From Actinomycetes bacterium (GTDB lineage: Bacteria; Actinomycetota; Thermoleophilia; BMS3ABIN01), in contig JAJYLW010000010.1 in the NCBI GenBank assembly GCA_021787475.1, forward strand, positions 1 through 64,000: 64,000 nt of DNA. Reading direction: 5' to 3'. The position numbers and the translations under genes were made by a program. This document shows positions 31,561 through 40,844 of the stretch, one piece after another (positions within the stretch are counted from its first letter, which is position 1; each line of letters opens with the position of its first letter). The notes under the pieces were generated by a model, which was given only the letters and a program-made list of their open reading frames with translations, was not told where the DNA came from and made no database searches.

Positions 31561-31620
31561 CTGTCATCCAGATTCTTCGCCGCCTTCGGCGGCTCAGAAA
31601 GACCGCTCCTGAGGGATTGG
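31561..31620. repeat. Interspersed element with AGATTCTTCGCCGCC..GGCGGC hairpin
   Basis: Relative of the elements at 408 and 20661: GTCATCCAGATTCTTCG then a GCCGCC/GGCGGC dyad and CTCAG. It lies between two minus-strand genes in a region with no coding potential. Confidence 0.45.
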
Positions 31621-31650
31621 ATGATCAACTAAGTAAATCTATCACACAAC

Positions 31651-31929
31651 TCATCCCTCCGGCTCGACCAGCCGCTTCAGCCTGCCGATCCCCTTATCCC
31701 AAAACTGTCCATAAAAGGCAAGCCATTCCTTCACTTCGACCAGCGGCTCCGGCCGCAGCCGGTAGGGCTGCTGGCGGCAGCGCCGCTGCCGTTCCACCAG
31801 TCCCGCCCCCGCGAGCACGCACAGATGCTTGGAGACAGCCGTCCTGCTTATAGGAAATTGCCGCTCGGGACGTTGACAGATTTCTCTTTCTTTGACACTT
31901 TCCGTTGAGGCAGTCGTGCCTAATTTCAA
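31651..31929 (-). pseudogene. ArsR-family regulator remnant, N-terminus missing
   Basis: The last 65 or so residues (FPISRTAVSKHLCVLAGAGL, then VERQRRCRQQPYRLRPEPLV and a KEWLAFYGQFW tail) are the recognition helix, wing and C-terminal helix of an ArsR-type repressor of the kind paired with SRPBCC proteins. The preceding 27 residues do not resemble the helical N-terminal half of the fold and no such sequence appears in the other frames nearby. The gene is therefore probably a 5'-truncated relic. An SRPBCC gene exists at 61673 but is far away. Confidence 0.6.
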
Positions 31930-32056
31930 AAACGTAAAGGGTCATATAGGCGGGATACAGATAAATATCAACCGAAATCCAGGGCAAACCGGCACTCAGC
32001 CGGTTAATTTGATGGATTGTTCAGAGGTTCTCTAAAAGTGTTCATCCGCCATCATC

Positions 32057-33877
32057 TTACTGCCCCAGCACTTCGTTGAAGTAACCATTGTAGAGCACCC
32101 GCTGGGAGGCAATCACGTAATCTGTGGCGCTAACCTCAACCGGCCCCCCCATGGTGCCCGGGAAAACAGGGGTGACGTTTCTTCCCGGGGCGATGCTGTG
32201 GGCGCCCATCGTTTTGCCGCCCACCTTGATTGTTGCTGTAACCGGACTTGCGCTGGGGTTGGCGACAAACACCCAGTTTGTCATGCCGGGACTCTCCTGG
32301 TCGTACCAGGTCCAGTTGTAATCCTTGGCCAGGGCCGAGTAGCCGCCTGTCTGCGATGCCGCCAGACCGGGCACTTCCTCAAAGGATGGGCCAAAGATGC
32401 TTCTTTGCGTGGCGATCACGTCCCCGGTCGCGGTGACCTTTACCGGGCCGCCCATCAGGCCGGGTAACATGGGAGTAAGCGACCTTCCCGGGGGCACCAC
32501 CCCCGTGCCCGCCCCGAGATTGCCCGGGTTCTGGCTCCTTCCGGCGATGCTAAGGCTAAACTCAAGGCCAGTGGCGGAAGAAGCCCGGTTTGCCATAAGC
32601 ACCCAGTTCTTCATGCTTACATTGTCGTACCAGGTCCAGAAATAGTTGATCACCCACCCGTTTTGCCGAGCCCAGGGGTAACTGTCCTGGCCGCCGTTAA
32701 ATACAAATGGATTGTCGACTATGCCATCATGGTCGGTATCAGGGCCCGTCCAGTTGCTCCAGTAGTTCCCGCCCGTCGGCATCGCCAGGCTAAAAACATT
32801 GTTGCTTCCAGATTCATCCTTTGCTTGGGTTGTGTCATTTACGAAATTGTTGTGGTAGATCTGGTTGTTGCCGGAAGATAACAGATGGACGCCAAAACCA
32901 TTGGAGCCGGAAGTGTTCCCCAACAGGGAATTGCCGCTCGAAGAGTTGAGCTCAACCCCAGCAACCGGGTTTGAAGTCGTGGCGTTGGACCAGAGCGTGT
33001 TGCTGTTGGAGCCGGAAAGGTGGATTCCTTCGTAAACGCTGGCGCTGGCGCATGTGTTTCCGGAGAGAGTATTGCCGCTGTCGGAAGCAAGTATGATTCC
33101 ATCCCAACCGTCGGCAGTGACGTCATTATTAGCCAGATTGTTGTTGCTTGAGGACATAACTGAAATTCCATAATTAGTGTCTGAGCCCGTTTGATTGCCT
33201 GTAATAACGTTGCTGTCGCTGCTGTAATTGAACTCGATTCTGGCGACGTTGTTTGAGCTGGCTGTATTACCTGTAAGGGAATTGCCGGAGGAGCTGTTGA
33301 GAAAGATGCCGTCATAAGTGCCGTTATTTGAGCAGATGTTTCCGGTAATTAAATTGTCTGTGGAATTAAAAAGATAGATCCCAATCAGCGTGTCGCTGCT
33401 GGCATTGTTGCCCGACAAGGTGTTGTTGTTGCTGGACGCGAGCAGAATGATGCCATAGTTGACGTTCATGCTTGTTGTATTATTATCGACAGAATTGTTG
33501 CCGCTGGCGTTGTTCAGAGCAATTCCGTAGGACTGATTGGAATTGGCGGTATTCCCCAGAATGGAATTGTTGCCGCTTGAATTGAGATCGACGCCATCCT
33601 GGCTGTTTCCGTTGGCGCTGTTGCCCAATATTGAGTTTTCATTACTGTTCCTACCGAGAAAGATTCCGTCGTAGTCAGCGCCCAACGTATTGTTGACCAC
33701 GGAGTTTTTGTTGCTGGTTGTGACCAGCTCGATCCCGTTGGTTTTGTTGCTGCCAGCCGTATTCCCGTTAATCGTGTTGCCCGTGGAGGGATAAAGATAG
33801 GCCATCATAACTGGCGCTCCCGGAACAGACGTTGCCGGAAATGGTATTATTGGCGGCGCCATTGAGGGCGATGCCAT
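32057..33877 (-). CDS. Main part of secreted right-handed beta-helix protein with two C-terminal WYD repeats (after frameshift)
   Basis: This frame continues the protein begun at 34277. A single missing base near 33800 separates them; homology resumes at YLYPSTGNTINGN. About 400 residues of NosD/pectate-lyase-like beta-helix coils follow, rich in the N..I.GN..S.N pattern. The last 190 or so residues contain two copies of a repeat with WTWYD, NWVxxAN, GGPV[KE]V and then QRSIFGPSFEEV or QRVLYNGYFNEV. The same repeat occurs four times in the M4 protease at 43388-46609. The protein is probably exported and surface-bound. The ATG in this open frame (33877) is an artefact of the shift and not a real start. 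Confidence 0.75.
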   Translation of the reverse strand: MASPSMAPPIIPFPATSVPGAPVMMAYLYPSTGNTINGNTAGSNKTNGIELVTTSNKNSVVNNTLGADYDGIFLGRNSNENSILGNSANGNSQDGVDLNSSGNNSILGNTANSNQSYGIALNNASGNNSVDNNTTSMNVNYGIILLASSNNNTLSGNNASSDTLIGIYLFNSTDNLITGNICSNNGTYDGIFLNSSSGNSLTGNTASSNNVARIEFNYSSDSNVITGNQTGSDTNYGISVMSSSNNNLANNDVTADGWDGIILASDSGNTLSGNTCASASVYEGIHLSGSNSNTLWSNATTSNPVAGVELNSSSGNSLLGNTSGSNGFGVHLLSSGNNQIYHNNFVNDTTQAKDESGSNNVFSLAMPTGGNYWSNWTGPDTDHDGIVDNPFVFNGGQDSYPWARQNGWVINYFWTWYDNVSMKNWVLMANRASSATGLEFSLSIAGRSQNPGNLGAGTGVVPPGRSLTPMLPGLMGGPVKVTATGDVIATQRSIFGPSFEEVPGLAASQTGGYSALAKDYNWTWYDQESPGMTNWVFVANPSASPVTATIKVGGKTMGAHSIAPGRNVTPVFPGTMGGPVEVSATDYVIASQRVLYNGYFNEVLGQ

Positions 33878-34277
33878 CCCAGTCGTTCGAACTAGCGTTA
33901 TTGTTTGTCAGGGTATTGCTGTCGGAATCGTAAAGGTAAATGCCGTACCTGAACTGGCTGATGTGCAGGTTCTTGACCGTGACGCCGGTCCTTCCCGATA
34001 GATAAACTCCATGCGTGTCCCGGGTAGGATCGCCAGTCAGCGCATAACCGTTTCCATCAAGGGTGATACCGTCACTGTCAATATAGATGCCGTCCGTACC
34101 GCTGCCGAAGGATATATCCGAACCCAGGGTGCAGGTCAGCGTGACCGGGTCCCAATAGCCGATCAGAGTGCAATCCCCGCCGCCGGCAGCGTTGCTAATA
34201 TTGTAAACATAATCTGAGCTGATGGCCGCTCCGGCCGGTGACGCGGGCTGGCACAGAAAAATTGCCGCCACAGCCAT
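33768..34277 (-). CDS. N-terminal part of the same secreted beta-helix protein (before frameshift)
   Basis: ATG 34277 gives a hydrophobic signal sequence (AVAAIFLCQPASPAGA) followed by beta-helix coils (DGIYIDSDGITLDGNGYAL). The reading frame breaks after SGSASYDGL near 33800 and ends at 33768. Upstream in frame, WRKRYLFFLI would make a more typical signal-peptide n-region if translation began at a CTG at 34316, but that codon has no ribosome site. One inserted base in the GATGGCCTATCTTT region joins this frame to the 606-codon frame downstream. Either the gene is recently broken or the base is a sequencing error. Confidence 0.7.
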   Translation of the reverse strand: MAVAAIFLCQPASPAGAAISSDYVYNISNAAGGGDCTLIGYWDPVTLTCTLGSDISFGSGTDGIYIDSDGITLDGNGYALTGDPTRDTHGVYLSGRTGVTVKNLHISQFRYGIYLYDSDSNTLTNNNASSNDWDGIALNGAANNTISGNVCSGSASYDGLSLSLHGQHD

Positions 34278-34542
34278 GATTAAAAAGAAAAGGTATCTCT
34301 TGCGCCATGCCCCCAGAGGTCAAAATATGAAAGCAGATTGATCATGATCAACCCCTTTGGCACCCCGGTAATTTGCCGGTTTTCCCGCGAATAAATAAAA
34401 AAAAATAACGCTTGCCCATCTGATGGAAAAATCGGTTTCATCATTAGATTCTTGACCGCCAGTAGCCAAAGCCCTGGCCTCATACCCGTTTGGTTACGTT
34501 TGCGGCTCGGCCCGGAAAGAGATTTTACAGCAGAAACAGGAC
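34278..34542. other. Divergent intergenic region, beta-helix gene / arsR
   Basis: 318 bp separate the two start codons. On the minus side it has a T-rich tract, a CCGG-CAAATTA-CCGG dyad and a 14-bp palindrome TTGATCATGATCAA (34338-34351 region). On the plus side lies the arsR promoter and operator, listed separately. No convincing promoter was found for the beta-helix gene, and no ORF here has coding character. Confidence 0.4.
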
Positions 34543-34587
34543 TTGAACACCGGGAAAAGCTTGATTATATCCGTGTACACGGATATA
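34543..34587 (+). promoter_or_regulatory. ars operon promoter with 22-bp perfect palindromic ArsR operator
   Basis: TTGAAC at 34543-34548, 17-bp spacer, TATATC at 34566-34571. The -10 box is the first part of a perfect 22-bp palindrome at 34566-34587 centred on the GTGTACAC core (half-site TATATCCGTGT). It ends 8 bp before the arsR start codon. The layout, an operator laid over the -10 box, fits ArsR autorepression released by As(III). A partial half-site (TATATATCCGGATA) recurs between arsR and arsC near 34955. Confidence 0.8.
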
Positions 34588-34595
34588 TTGTGAAT

Positions 34596-34934
34596 ATGAA
34601 ACAGGTCACACAGATGTTCAAGGCTCTCTCCAACGAAACCCGGCTAAGAATTCTGGGGCTGTTGCTGCAAGGCGAGCTCTGCGTCTGCGATTTGGTGGCA
34701 GTTTTGAATCTTCCTCAGTCAACTATTTCCCGTCATCTGGCATATCTCAAGAACTCAGGACTTGTGGAGGATCGTCGTGAGGGAGTGTGGATGCATTACC
34801 GGCTGAAACAAACTGCCCGTACGGACCTGGCCAATCTTCTCAGTGCCGCCGTCGTGCAGCTTTCGCAGATTAAAAAGGACCGCGAAAGGTTGTGCAAACA
34901 CCTGGCAAGGAAGCAGAGTACAGTCTGCAGCTAA
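34596..34934 (+). CDS. arsR: ArsR-family arsenic-responsive repressor
   Basis: 112-aa winged-helix repressor: FKALSNETRLRILGLLLQGE, then CVCDL in the alpha-3 metalloid-binding position (ELCVCDLVAVL), recognition helix QSTISRHLAYLKNSGLV and the WMHYRL wing. The open frame extends upstream to 34452 but that part crosses the promoter and operator, so ATG 34596 is chosen. A C-terminal extension carries two more cysteines. It is the first gene of arsR-arsC-acr3. Confidence 0.93.
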   Translation: MKQVTQMFKALSNETRLRILGLLLQGELCVCDLVAVLNLPQSTISRHLAYLKNSGLVEDRREGVWMHYRLKQTARTDLANLLSAAVVQLSQIKKDRERLCKHLARKQSTVCS

Positions 34935-34978
34935 ATTTTTTTAAAAGGTTTATCTATATATCCGGATAAAGGCAATTA

Positions 34979-35428
34979 TTGGAGATTCCCTCGAAGAAGA
35001 AGGTGCTGATCCTCTGCACCGGCAATTCTGCCCGAAGCCAGACGGCAGAAGGTTTGGTGAATCATTACTTCGCTGAAGAACTGGAAGCTCATTCAGCGGG
35101 CACCGATCCTCAAGGCTTGAATCATTATGCCGCTCACGTAATGGCTGAGCTTGGCATCGATATAAGCAAAGCCACTCCCAAGCACGTAAGTAATTTTGCG
35201 GGTCAGGTTTTCGATTACGTCATAACACTCTGCGATGACGCGAATACCAATTGCCCCATCTTTCCGGGAGCCGGAAAACGTCTTCATATGGGATTCCGCG
35301 ATCCCGCCAGGGCAACTGGCGGCGAAGATCAGATTCTCGCTGTGTTCCGAGATGTCCGCGACGAAATCCTTTGCCGGATCAGCAAGTATTTCAGAAAGGA
35401 ATTAAAACCGAATGGAAAGAAGGCATGA
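34979..35428 (+). CDS. arsC: Arsenate reductase, low-molecular-weight phosphatase type (thioredoxin-linked)
   Basis: 149 residues with the P-loop [13 protein letters not shown] (catalytic Cys near residue 13), the second and third redox cysteines in [11 protein letters not shown], and [10 protein letters not shown]. Reduces As(V) to As(III), which the next gene exports. The start is TTG 34979 after AAAGG. The stop overlaps the region just before the acr3 start (2 nt apart), so translation is coupled. Confidence 0.94.
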   Translation: MEIPSKKKVLILCTGNSARSQTAEGLVNHYFAEELEAHSAGTDPQGLNHYAAHVMAELGIDISKATPKHVSNFAGQVFDYVITLCDDANTNCPIFPGAGKRLHMGFRDPARATGGEDQILAVFRDVRDEILCRISKYFRKELKPNGKKA

Positions 35429-35429
35429 A

Positions 35430-36494
35430 ATGGCAAGCGTAAGCAAAAGGCTTTCCTTTCTCGATACCTATTTAACGGTATGGATTTTTACAGCCATCGC
35501 AATCGGCGTCGCCGCCGGATATTTCATTCCCGGCGTTGAAGACTTCATCAATTCCTTCTCGGTCGGAACTACTAACATTCCGATTGCCATCGGCCTTATT
35601 TTGATGATGTACCCTCCTTTTGCCAAAGTCAGGTATGAAGAGATGGGTGACGTCTTCAGGAACAAGAAAGTCCTCGGGCTCTCGCTCCTTCAGAACTGGC
35701 TCGTTGGTCCTGTTCTCATGTTTGCCTTGGCTCTTATCTTTCTCCACAACTACCCTGAGTACATGGCGGGCGTCATCATGATCGGGCTGGCACGCTGTAT
35801 TGCCATGGTCATCGTCTGGAATGAACTGGCCAACGGAGATGCGGAGTACGCAGCGGGGCTGGTTGCCTTAAACAGTGTATTCCAAGTGCTGTTTTACAGC
35901 GTCTATGCTTGGATCTTCATTACCATCCTGCCACCGCTGTTCGGGCTCAGCGGGGCAGTAGTGGATGTTGGAATCGGGCAGATCGCAAGAAGTGTTCTTG
36001 TCTACCTCGGCTTTCCTTTCGCCGCCGGTGCGGTTACTCGTCTGATTGGCGTCAGATTGATGGGCAGAGAACGCTATCACGCAACTGTCGTGCCAAAGAT
36101 CAGCCCCATTACCCTAATGGCCCTGCTGTTTACTATCGTTGTTATGTTTAGCTTAAAAGGGAATCTGATAGTTCAGATCCCGCTTGATGTCTTGCTTATC
36201 GCTGTGCCGCTCGCTATCTATTTCATGCTTATGTTCGTTGTCTCATTCTTCATGGGTAAGAAGGTTGGTGCGGATTACAGCAAATCAACAGCGCTCGCGT
36301 TTACGGCGGCGAGTAACAATTTCGAGTTGGCTATCGCTGTTTCCGTCGCGGTCTTCGGATTGAACTCGGGAGCCGCTTTTGCTGGTGTCGTAGGGCCGTT
36401 GGTGGAAGTGCCGGTGATGATCGGGTTGGTGAATGTAGCCTTCTGGTTTCAACGGCGGTATTTTCTTAATGCGCACACGGCAGCTATAGAATAA
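35430..36494 (+). CDS. acr3: Arsenite efflux permease, ACR3 family
   Basis: 354 residues and ten hydrophobic helices. ACR3 motifs: [18 protein letters not shown] (with the essential cysteine), GPVLMFALA, and [19 protein letters not shown]. The ATG at 35430 (AGAAGG, 6 nt spacing) is preferred over the in-frame ATG at 35412, which lies inside arsC. Exports As(III) using the proton-motive force. Last gene of the ars operon. Confidence 0.94.
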   Translation: MASVSKRLSFLDTYLTVWIFTAIAIGVAAGYFIPGVEDFINSFSVGTTNIPIAIGLILMMYPPFAKVRYEEMGDVFRNKKVLGLSLLQNWLVGPVLMFALALIFLHNYPEYMAGVIMIGLARCIAMVIVWNELANGDAEYAAGLVALNSVFQVLFYSVYAWIFITILPPLFGLSGAVVDVGIGQIARSVLVYLGFPFAAGAVTRLIGVRLMGRERYHATVVPKISPITLMALLFTIVVMFSLKGNLIVQIPLDVLLIAVPLAIYFMLMFVVSFFMGKKVGADYSKSTALAFTAASNNFELAIAVSVAVFGLNSGAAFAGVVGPLVEVPVMIGLVNVAFWFQRRYFLNAHTAAIE

Positions 36495-36584
36495 GAGGAG
36501 GATTAACAAAATACGGCTCTTTGAAACCATAAGTCGCTATCCTTCCAGGAGGCCTGGAGCTACACGTCCAGCACCTTCCTTGCG

Positions 36585-37823
36585 TTAAACGCTCGTGCCA
36601 ACCGGGGTTCGGCGTCGCCGGCGCCTCCTGCCTGAAAGGGCGCCTCCGTTATAAACCAGCCGTCTGATTTTTTTGGCCTGTCGCTTGGGATTAGACAGGA
36701 GTCTCTGTGTGTAGTTGAATCCCTCAAGATCATTGCATTTAAGCGTGAAGCCAATCATGGCCTCGATATTCCGCAATTCCGCAGTCTCTTCAGCGGCCAG
36801 AAAACTTATGGCCGTGCCGCTGGAGCCGGCGCGTGCAGTGCGCCCGATGCGGTGCACGTAGTCCTCCCGTCTGTAGGGCATGTCGAAGTTGATCACGTGT
36901 GAAATATTGTCAACATCAATTCCTCGGGAAACAATGTCGGTTGCAACCAGCACTCTGTACTTGCCATTTTTGAAACCTTCCAGCGCAGTTCGCCGCTGAG
37001 CCTGCGTGCGATTGGAGTGTATGGGAACCGCCCCAATTCCATTGCACACCAGGTCGCGACAGACATTGTCGGCTCGACGCTTGGTACGGGTAAACACCAG
37101 CACACGATCAAGGCCGCGCTTTTCCAGCAATGCCGCGAGAAGCTCTGATTTCTGACGGCTGTCAACTGGGTAAACCGCCTGATCGATAGCTTCGACCGGA
37201 ACCGCGCTGCGCCCGATTTCAACACGACAGGGCTGGTTCAGCTCAGTACCAATCACGGCCATAACTTGCGGGGGCATGGTTGCGGAAAATAACAGGTTCT
37301 GCCGTTTTTTAGGTAGAACCCTTATTATGCGCCTAACATCCGGCCAGAAACCCATATCCAACATGCGGTCGGCTTCGTCGAGAACCAGCATCTCTATGCT
37401 GCCAAGATCGACATCTCCCCGGCGATGGAGGTCCAGCAGTCTTCCCGGAGTGGCTACCAGCAGATCAATACCCCGCCGCAGCCTAGCAGCCTGAGGATTG
37501 TAATTTACGCCGCCATAGACAGCCATAACTTTATGGCCGGTGAAACGGGCGCAATGCCGGGCCACCTCCTCGATCTGCTGCGCCAGCTCGCGCGTTGGGG
37601 TCACCACCAGGACGCCAACCTTTCGTCTGTGCCCAAGCAGTTGTAACGCCGGCAGAACAAAGGCAGCGGTTTTTCCAGTGCCGGTTTGCGCGCAACCTAC
37701 AACATCTCTTCCCATTAGCGCTGGAGGAATAGCGTCCTGTTGAACCGGGGTGGGTTTCTGGTAACCCATCGACTTGACGCCTTTTAACAAGCGTGGCGCA
37801 AGGCCAAATTTTTCAAATGACAT
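36585..37823 (-). CDS. DEAD-box ATP-dependent RNA helicase (RhlE/CshA-like)
   Basis: 412 residues: Q motif (FGLAPRLLKGVKSMGYQKPT then PVQQDAIP), AQTGTGKTAAF (I), PTRELAQQ (Ia), VLDEADRMLDMGF (II, DEAD), FSATMP (III), VATDIVSRGIDVDNISHVIN (V) and HRIGRTARAG (VI). A short basic C-terminal tail (SGRRRRRRR) follows. ATG 37823 has AAGGAG. A TATAAT at 37962-37957 about 135 bp upstream could be its -10 box, giving a long leader as in cold-shock helicases; the -35 match is poor. Confidence 0.94.
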   Translation of the reverse strand: MSFEKFGLAPRLLKGVKSMGYQKPTPVQQDAIPPALMGRDVVGCAQTGTGKTAAFVLPALQLLGHRRKVGVLVVTPTRELAQQIEEVARHCARFTGHKVMAVYGGVNYNPQAARLRRGIDLLVATPGRLLDLHRRGDVDLGSIEMLVLDEADRMLDMGFWPDVRRIIRVLPKKRQNLLFSATMPPQVMAVIGTELNQPCRVEIGRSAVPVEAIDQAVYPVDSRQKSELLAALLEKRGLDRVLVFTRTKRRADNVCRDLVCNGIGAVPIHSNRTQAQRRTALEGFKNGKYRVLVATDIVSRGIDVDNISHVINFDMPYRREDYVHRIGRTARAGSSGTAISFLAAEETAELRNIEAMIGFTLKCNDLEGFNYTQRLLSNPKRQAKKIRRLVYNGGALSGRRRRRRRTPVGTSV

Positions 37824-38004
37824 TTAACTCCTTTATTGAACACCTTTTACAGATCACGTGGTTATGCAGACACAGTTGATCCAAAAGGCCCAACGCGGGA
37901 TTAAGCGAGGGTGAGCAAACGAAAAGAACAACCGGGTCACCGTAAATAGGCGATTCATTATACCCTAAAAAAGGATTGTATGGTTAACCGTAGATATGCC
38001 GCTC

Positions 38005-39819
38005 TTACTTCTTCGCCCTTATCCTATCTGTCTTGCTGAGCAACCTCTTCCTCAGCCGCAGCGACTTGGGCGTCACTTCCAGCAGTTCGTCGTCCTCCAA
38101 AAAGTCCAGGCACTGCTCGAGGCTCAGGATCGTTGGGGGCGTGAGCACAATGGCGTCGTCCGCTCCGGCCGCGCGCATGTTTGTGAGCTTCTTTTCCTTA
38201 CAGACGTTGATCTCCAGGTCGTCCTCGCGAGAGTTAAGGCCCACGATCATGCCGGTGTAAACCTGCGTCTGCACTGGGATAAAGACGGTGCCTCTCGCCT
38301 GGGCGTTGTTGAGGCCGTTGGGAACGGCCTTGCCGGATTCGCTAGCGATCAAAGCGCCGTTCCGCATCCGGGGGATCGAGCCGCGCACGGGCTGGTACTT
38401 AATGAAGATTGAATTCATGATAGCAGTACCGCGTGAAAGCATGAGCAGTTGGTTTCTGAGGCCCAGCAGGCCGCGGGTGGCGATCTCGAACACTAGCCTT
38501 GTACTAGCATCCTCGTTCTCCTCCTGGCTGAGCAGGAATCCCTTCCTGCGGCCGATCTCGCCGGTCACCGCTCCCACGTACTCGGTATCAACATCAACGG
38601 TGAGCTCCTCAAGCGGCTCGTGCAGCTTGCCGCCCACCTCTTTCATAATCACCTGAGGCTTGCCTACCTGCAACTCGTAGCCCTCGCGCCTGAACGTCTC
38701 AATAAATACCGAGAGATGCAGTTCGCCGCGGCCCGAGAGCACACAATCGCCGCGCTCGCCGATCTCCATTTTCAGCGAGACATTGGTTTCCAGTTCCCTC
38801 ATGATCCGCTCGAGGATCTGGCGGCCGGTGACATACTGGCCCTCCCGACCGGCAAGTGGCGAGGTGTTGGCCGCCACAGCCATCTTCAGGGTCGGCTCTT
38901 CGATCTCGATGGTAGGCAGCGCTTCAGGGTTCAACCGGTCCGCAATGGTGTCGCCGATGCCGGCGTTCGTGATACCGGTAAGCGAAACGATATCGCCCGC
39001 GTGGGCTTCCTCGACCTCGATCTTTTTTAGGCCCTGGGATACATAAACCTTGTCGACGCGGGCCTGCTCCTGGCTGCCGTACCTTTTCATCAGCGTGATG
39101 GTTGTGCCCGGAGCGATGGTGCCGCGCCTGATCCTGCCGATCACATGCTTCCCCTGGTAGCTGTCGGGCTCAAGCGAGGTGACCAGCATTTGGAACGGCT
39201 GGTCCACGTCAGCGACGTCCGGCGCTGGCACATGGTTCATGATCGCTTCAAATACTGGGGTCAGGTCGGCCGTGCCCTCGCAGTCGGCCGGCATTTCGTC
39301 CCACGCCTTGCCACCGCGCGCGATCGAATAGCAGACGGGAAAGTCGAGCTGATCCTCATGCGTGGCCAGATCGAGAAACAGGTCGTGGGTGCGCTCGATC
39401 ACTTCGCCGATGCGGGCGCTCGGCTTGTCGATCTTGTTGATGATCACGATCGGCTTAAGTCCCAGCTCGAGGGCCTTCTTGAGCACGAACTTGGTCTGAG
39501 GCATTGGCCCCTCCTGGGCGTCGACCACCAGCAGGGCGCCGTCGGCCATGTTGAGCGTCCGCTCCACCTCGCCTCCGAAGTCGGCGTGGCCGGGAGTGTC
39601 GATGATGTTAATCTTGACGTCGCCGTATTTGACCGCCGTGTTCTTGGCCAGGATGGTGATGCCGCGCTCGCGCTCCTGGTCCTGAGAATCCATGATCAGG
39701 TTCTGGGTGAAGGCGGCCTCGTTCTCCCTGAAGGTCTTGGCCTGCTTCAAGAGGCCGTCTACCAGCGTGGTCTTGCCATGGTCGACATGGGCGATCACGG
39801 CTATGTTTCTCAGTTTCAT
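38005..39819 (-). CDS. typA: Ribosome-associated GTPase TypA/BipA
   Basis: Translational GTPase of about 604 aa: [15 protein letters not shown] (G1), RERGITI (G2), [14 protein letters not shown] (G3), [10 protein letters not shown] (G4), then EF-G-like beta-barrel, EF-G domain-V-like and the TypA C-terminal domain. ATG 39819 is preferred because it has AGGAAAGAGAT upstream and the family N-terminus MKLRNIAVI; a GTG ten codons earlier lies in a GGCC-T6-GGCC hairpin. Confidence 0.95.
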   Translation of the reverse strand: MKLRNIAVIAHVDHGKTTLVDGLLKQAKTFRENEAAFTQNLIMDSQDQERERGITILAKNTAVKYGDVKINIIDTPGHADFGGEVERTLNMADGALLVVDAQEGPMPQTKFVLKKALELGLKPIVIINKIDKPSARIGEVIERTHDLFLDLATHEDQLDFPVCYSIARGGKAWDEMPADCEGTADLTPVFEAIMNHVPAPDVADVDQPFQMLVTSLEPDSYQGKHVIGRIRRGTIAPGTTITLMKRYGSQEQARVDKVYVSQGLKKIEVEEAHAGDIVSLTGITNAGIGDTIADRLNPEALPTIEIEEPTLKMAVAANTSPLAGREGQYVTGRQILERIMRELETNVSLKMEIGERGDCVLSGRGELHLSVFIETFRREGYELQVGKPQVIMKEVGGKLHEPLEELTVDVDTEYVGAVTGEIGRRKGFLLSQEENEDASTRLVFEIATRGLLGLRNQLLMLSRGTAIMNSIFIKYQPVRGSIPRMRNGALIASESGKAVPNGLNNAQARGTVFIPVQTQVYTGMIVGLNSREDDLEINVCKEKKLTNMRAAGADDAIVLTPPTILSLEQCLDFLEDDELLEVTPKSLRLRKRLLSKTDRIRAKK

Positions 39820-39891
39820 CTTGATATCTCTTTCCTGTTTCCGGGCCACAAAAAAGGCCCACGGGCGAGCCTTGTTGTACTACATTCTACC

Positions 39892-40497
39892 TCATTTCGA
39901 GGGAGTATCTTCGCCACTCCAATGAAGCGGCCAACTCCAACAGCTTTTTTTACCGTCTTCAGCTGCCCTGTTCTTCCCCTCCTCTTCGATTTGCGCGCAG
40001 TGTAATTGGAGTTTGGAGCTGACCCGCTTCACGCGATCTTCGTCCCATCCAACTGGAAATTTATTTTGAGATTGAGCAGCCTTGTTCTTCCTGGCCAGCT
40101 TCCACACCCGTTCTTGCTGTGCCCGCATCTCCGGGCTGATTTCAACACCCATAGCCTCAAGTTCAGCAATCGGGCGGATTTCCACTTCCGCGCCTTCGCC
40201 AAAAGGCGCCTGCTTGAGCCAGTGGACGGCCTCGTCCATCGAGTCCACTCGCCAGATCCAATAGCCAGCGATCAGGTCTTTCGTTTCGGGAAAAGGTCCG
40301 TTGATGACCTTCCTTTGATCGCCATCGAAGCGCACACGCTTGCCGTTCGAGCTTGGGAAAAGCCCATCAGCCTCGAGCAGGACACCCGCTTTTGCCAGCT
40401 CCTCATTGAAACTCCCCATTTCCGAGATGTCCTGCGGGTCAGGCATTTTGCCCGACTCGGAATCTTTACTAGCTTTTACTAACACCATGACTCGCAT
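39892..40497 (-). CDS. YCII/DGPF-domain protein with C-terminal extension
   Basis: 201 residues from ATG 40497 (GGAGG, 5 nt). Residues 1-145 are the DGPF/YciI-like ferredoxin fold (MRVMVLVKASKDSESGKMPD, FNEELAKAGVLLEADGL, INGPFPETKDLIAGYWIW). The final 55 residues are basic and Trp-rich, and the paralogue at 61234-61672 ends where they begin (RKNKAA..), so they may result from loss of a stop codon. Family members often accompany sigma factors or SRPBCC proteins; exact role unknown. Confidence 0.8.
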   Translation of the reverse strand: MRVMVLVKASKDSESGKMPDPQDISEMGSFNEELAKAGVLLEADGLFPSSNGKRVRFDGDQRKVINGPFPETKDLIAGYWIWRVDSMDEAVHWLKQAPFGEGAEVEIRPIAELEAMGVEISPEMRAQQERVWKLARKNKAAQSQNKFPVGWDEDRVKRVSSKLQLHCAQIEEEGKNRAAEDGKKSCWSWPLHWSGEDTPSK

Positions 40498-40631
40498 TTT
40501 TACCTCCAAAAGTGGCTTTTCTCGGAAGCACGATTGCTTGCCTTGAACACGATATAACTGTTCTACCCCATACCTGGGAAAGAAACGTGAAAGAAAAATT
40601 CGAACCCGGTTTGGTGCCATAATTTCGGGCA

Positions 40632-40657
40632 CAAAAAAAATGGCTTAACAAAGCCAT
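40632..40657 (-). terminator. Intrinsic terminator (minus strand)
   Basis: On the minus strand ATGGCTT-TGTT-AAGCCAT is followed by eight T residues. It follows a decayed tRNA-like segment at 40677-40705, the same order as the terminator after tRNA-Val at 42487-42515. Confidence 0.7.
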
Positions 40658-40676
40658 CTGCGAGGGGTAGGAAAGT

Positions 40677-40705
40677 GGTGGGCGTAATCGGCAACTATTC
40701 GAACC
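40677..40705 (-). other. Possible decayed tRNA 3' end
   Basis: On the plus strand GGTGGGCG (40677-40684) and TTCGAACC (40698-40705) match the 3' end and T-loop of tRNA-Val at 42528-42603 (GGTGGGCG, TTCGAACC) with similar spacing. No D-arm or anticodon arm is visible. With the terminator beside it and the AbiE module between the two, it may be an att-like remnant of integration at tRNA-Val. The match is short and could be chance. Confidence 0.35.
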
Positions 40706-40757
40706 TGTATTACCTCAATAAACTCGTGAAAGTCGTGGAACAGCTGGTTGCTTGATC

Positions 40758-40778
40758 GGAAAAAAGCCTGCAAAGAGA
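40758..40778 (+). repeat. Direct repeat flanking the abiE module (mate at 42425-42443)
   Basis: GGAAAAAAGCCTGCAAAGAG here and GGAAAAGCCTGCAAATAGAG at 42425 differ only by two inserted A residues and one substitution. They lie just outside abiEii and abiEi respectively, so they could be a target-site or att duplication around the module. Confidence 0.5.
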
Positions 40779-40844
40779 TCAATCACGCTATTTATTGGGG
40801 TAACTCATATAAAAGTGTACTGATCAGTACAAAAATGTATCAGT

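Noticed and set aside
34330-34420. GEMM-type c-di-GMP riboswitch before the beta-helix gene
   Set aside because: CAAATTACCGGGGTGCCAAAG only loosely recalls the aptamer; the tetraloop-receptor and GCAAAGCC core are missing.
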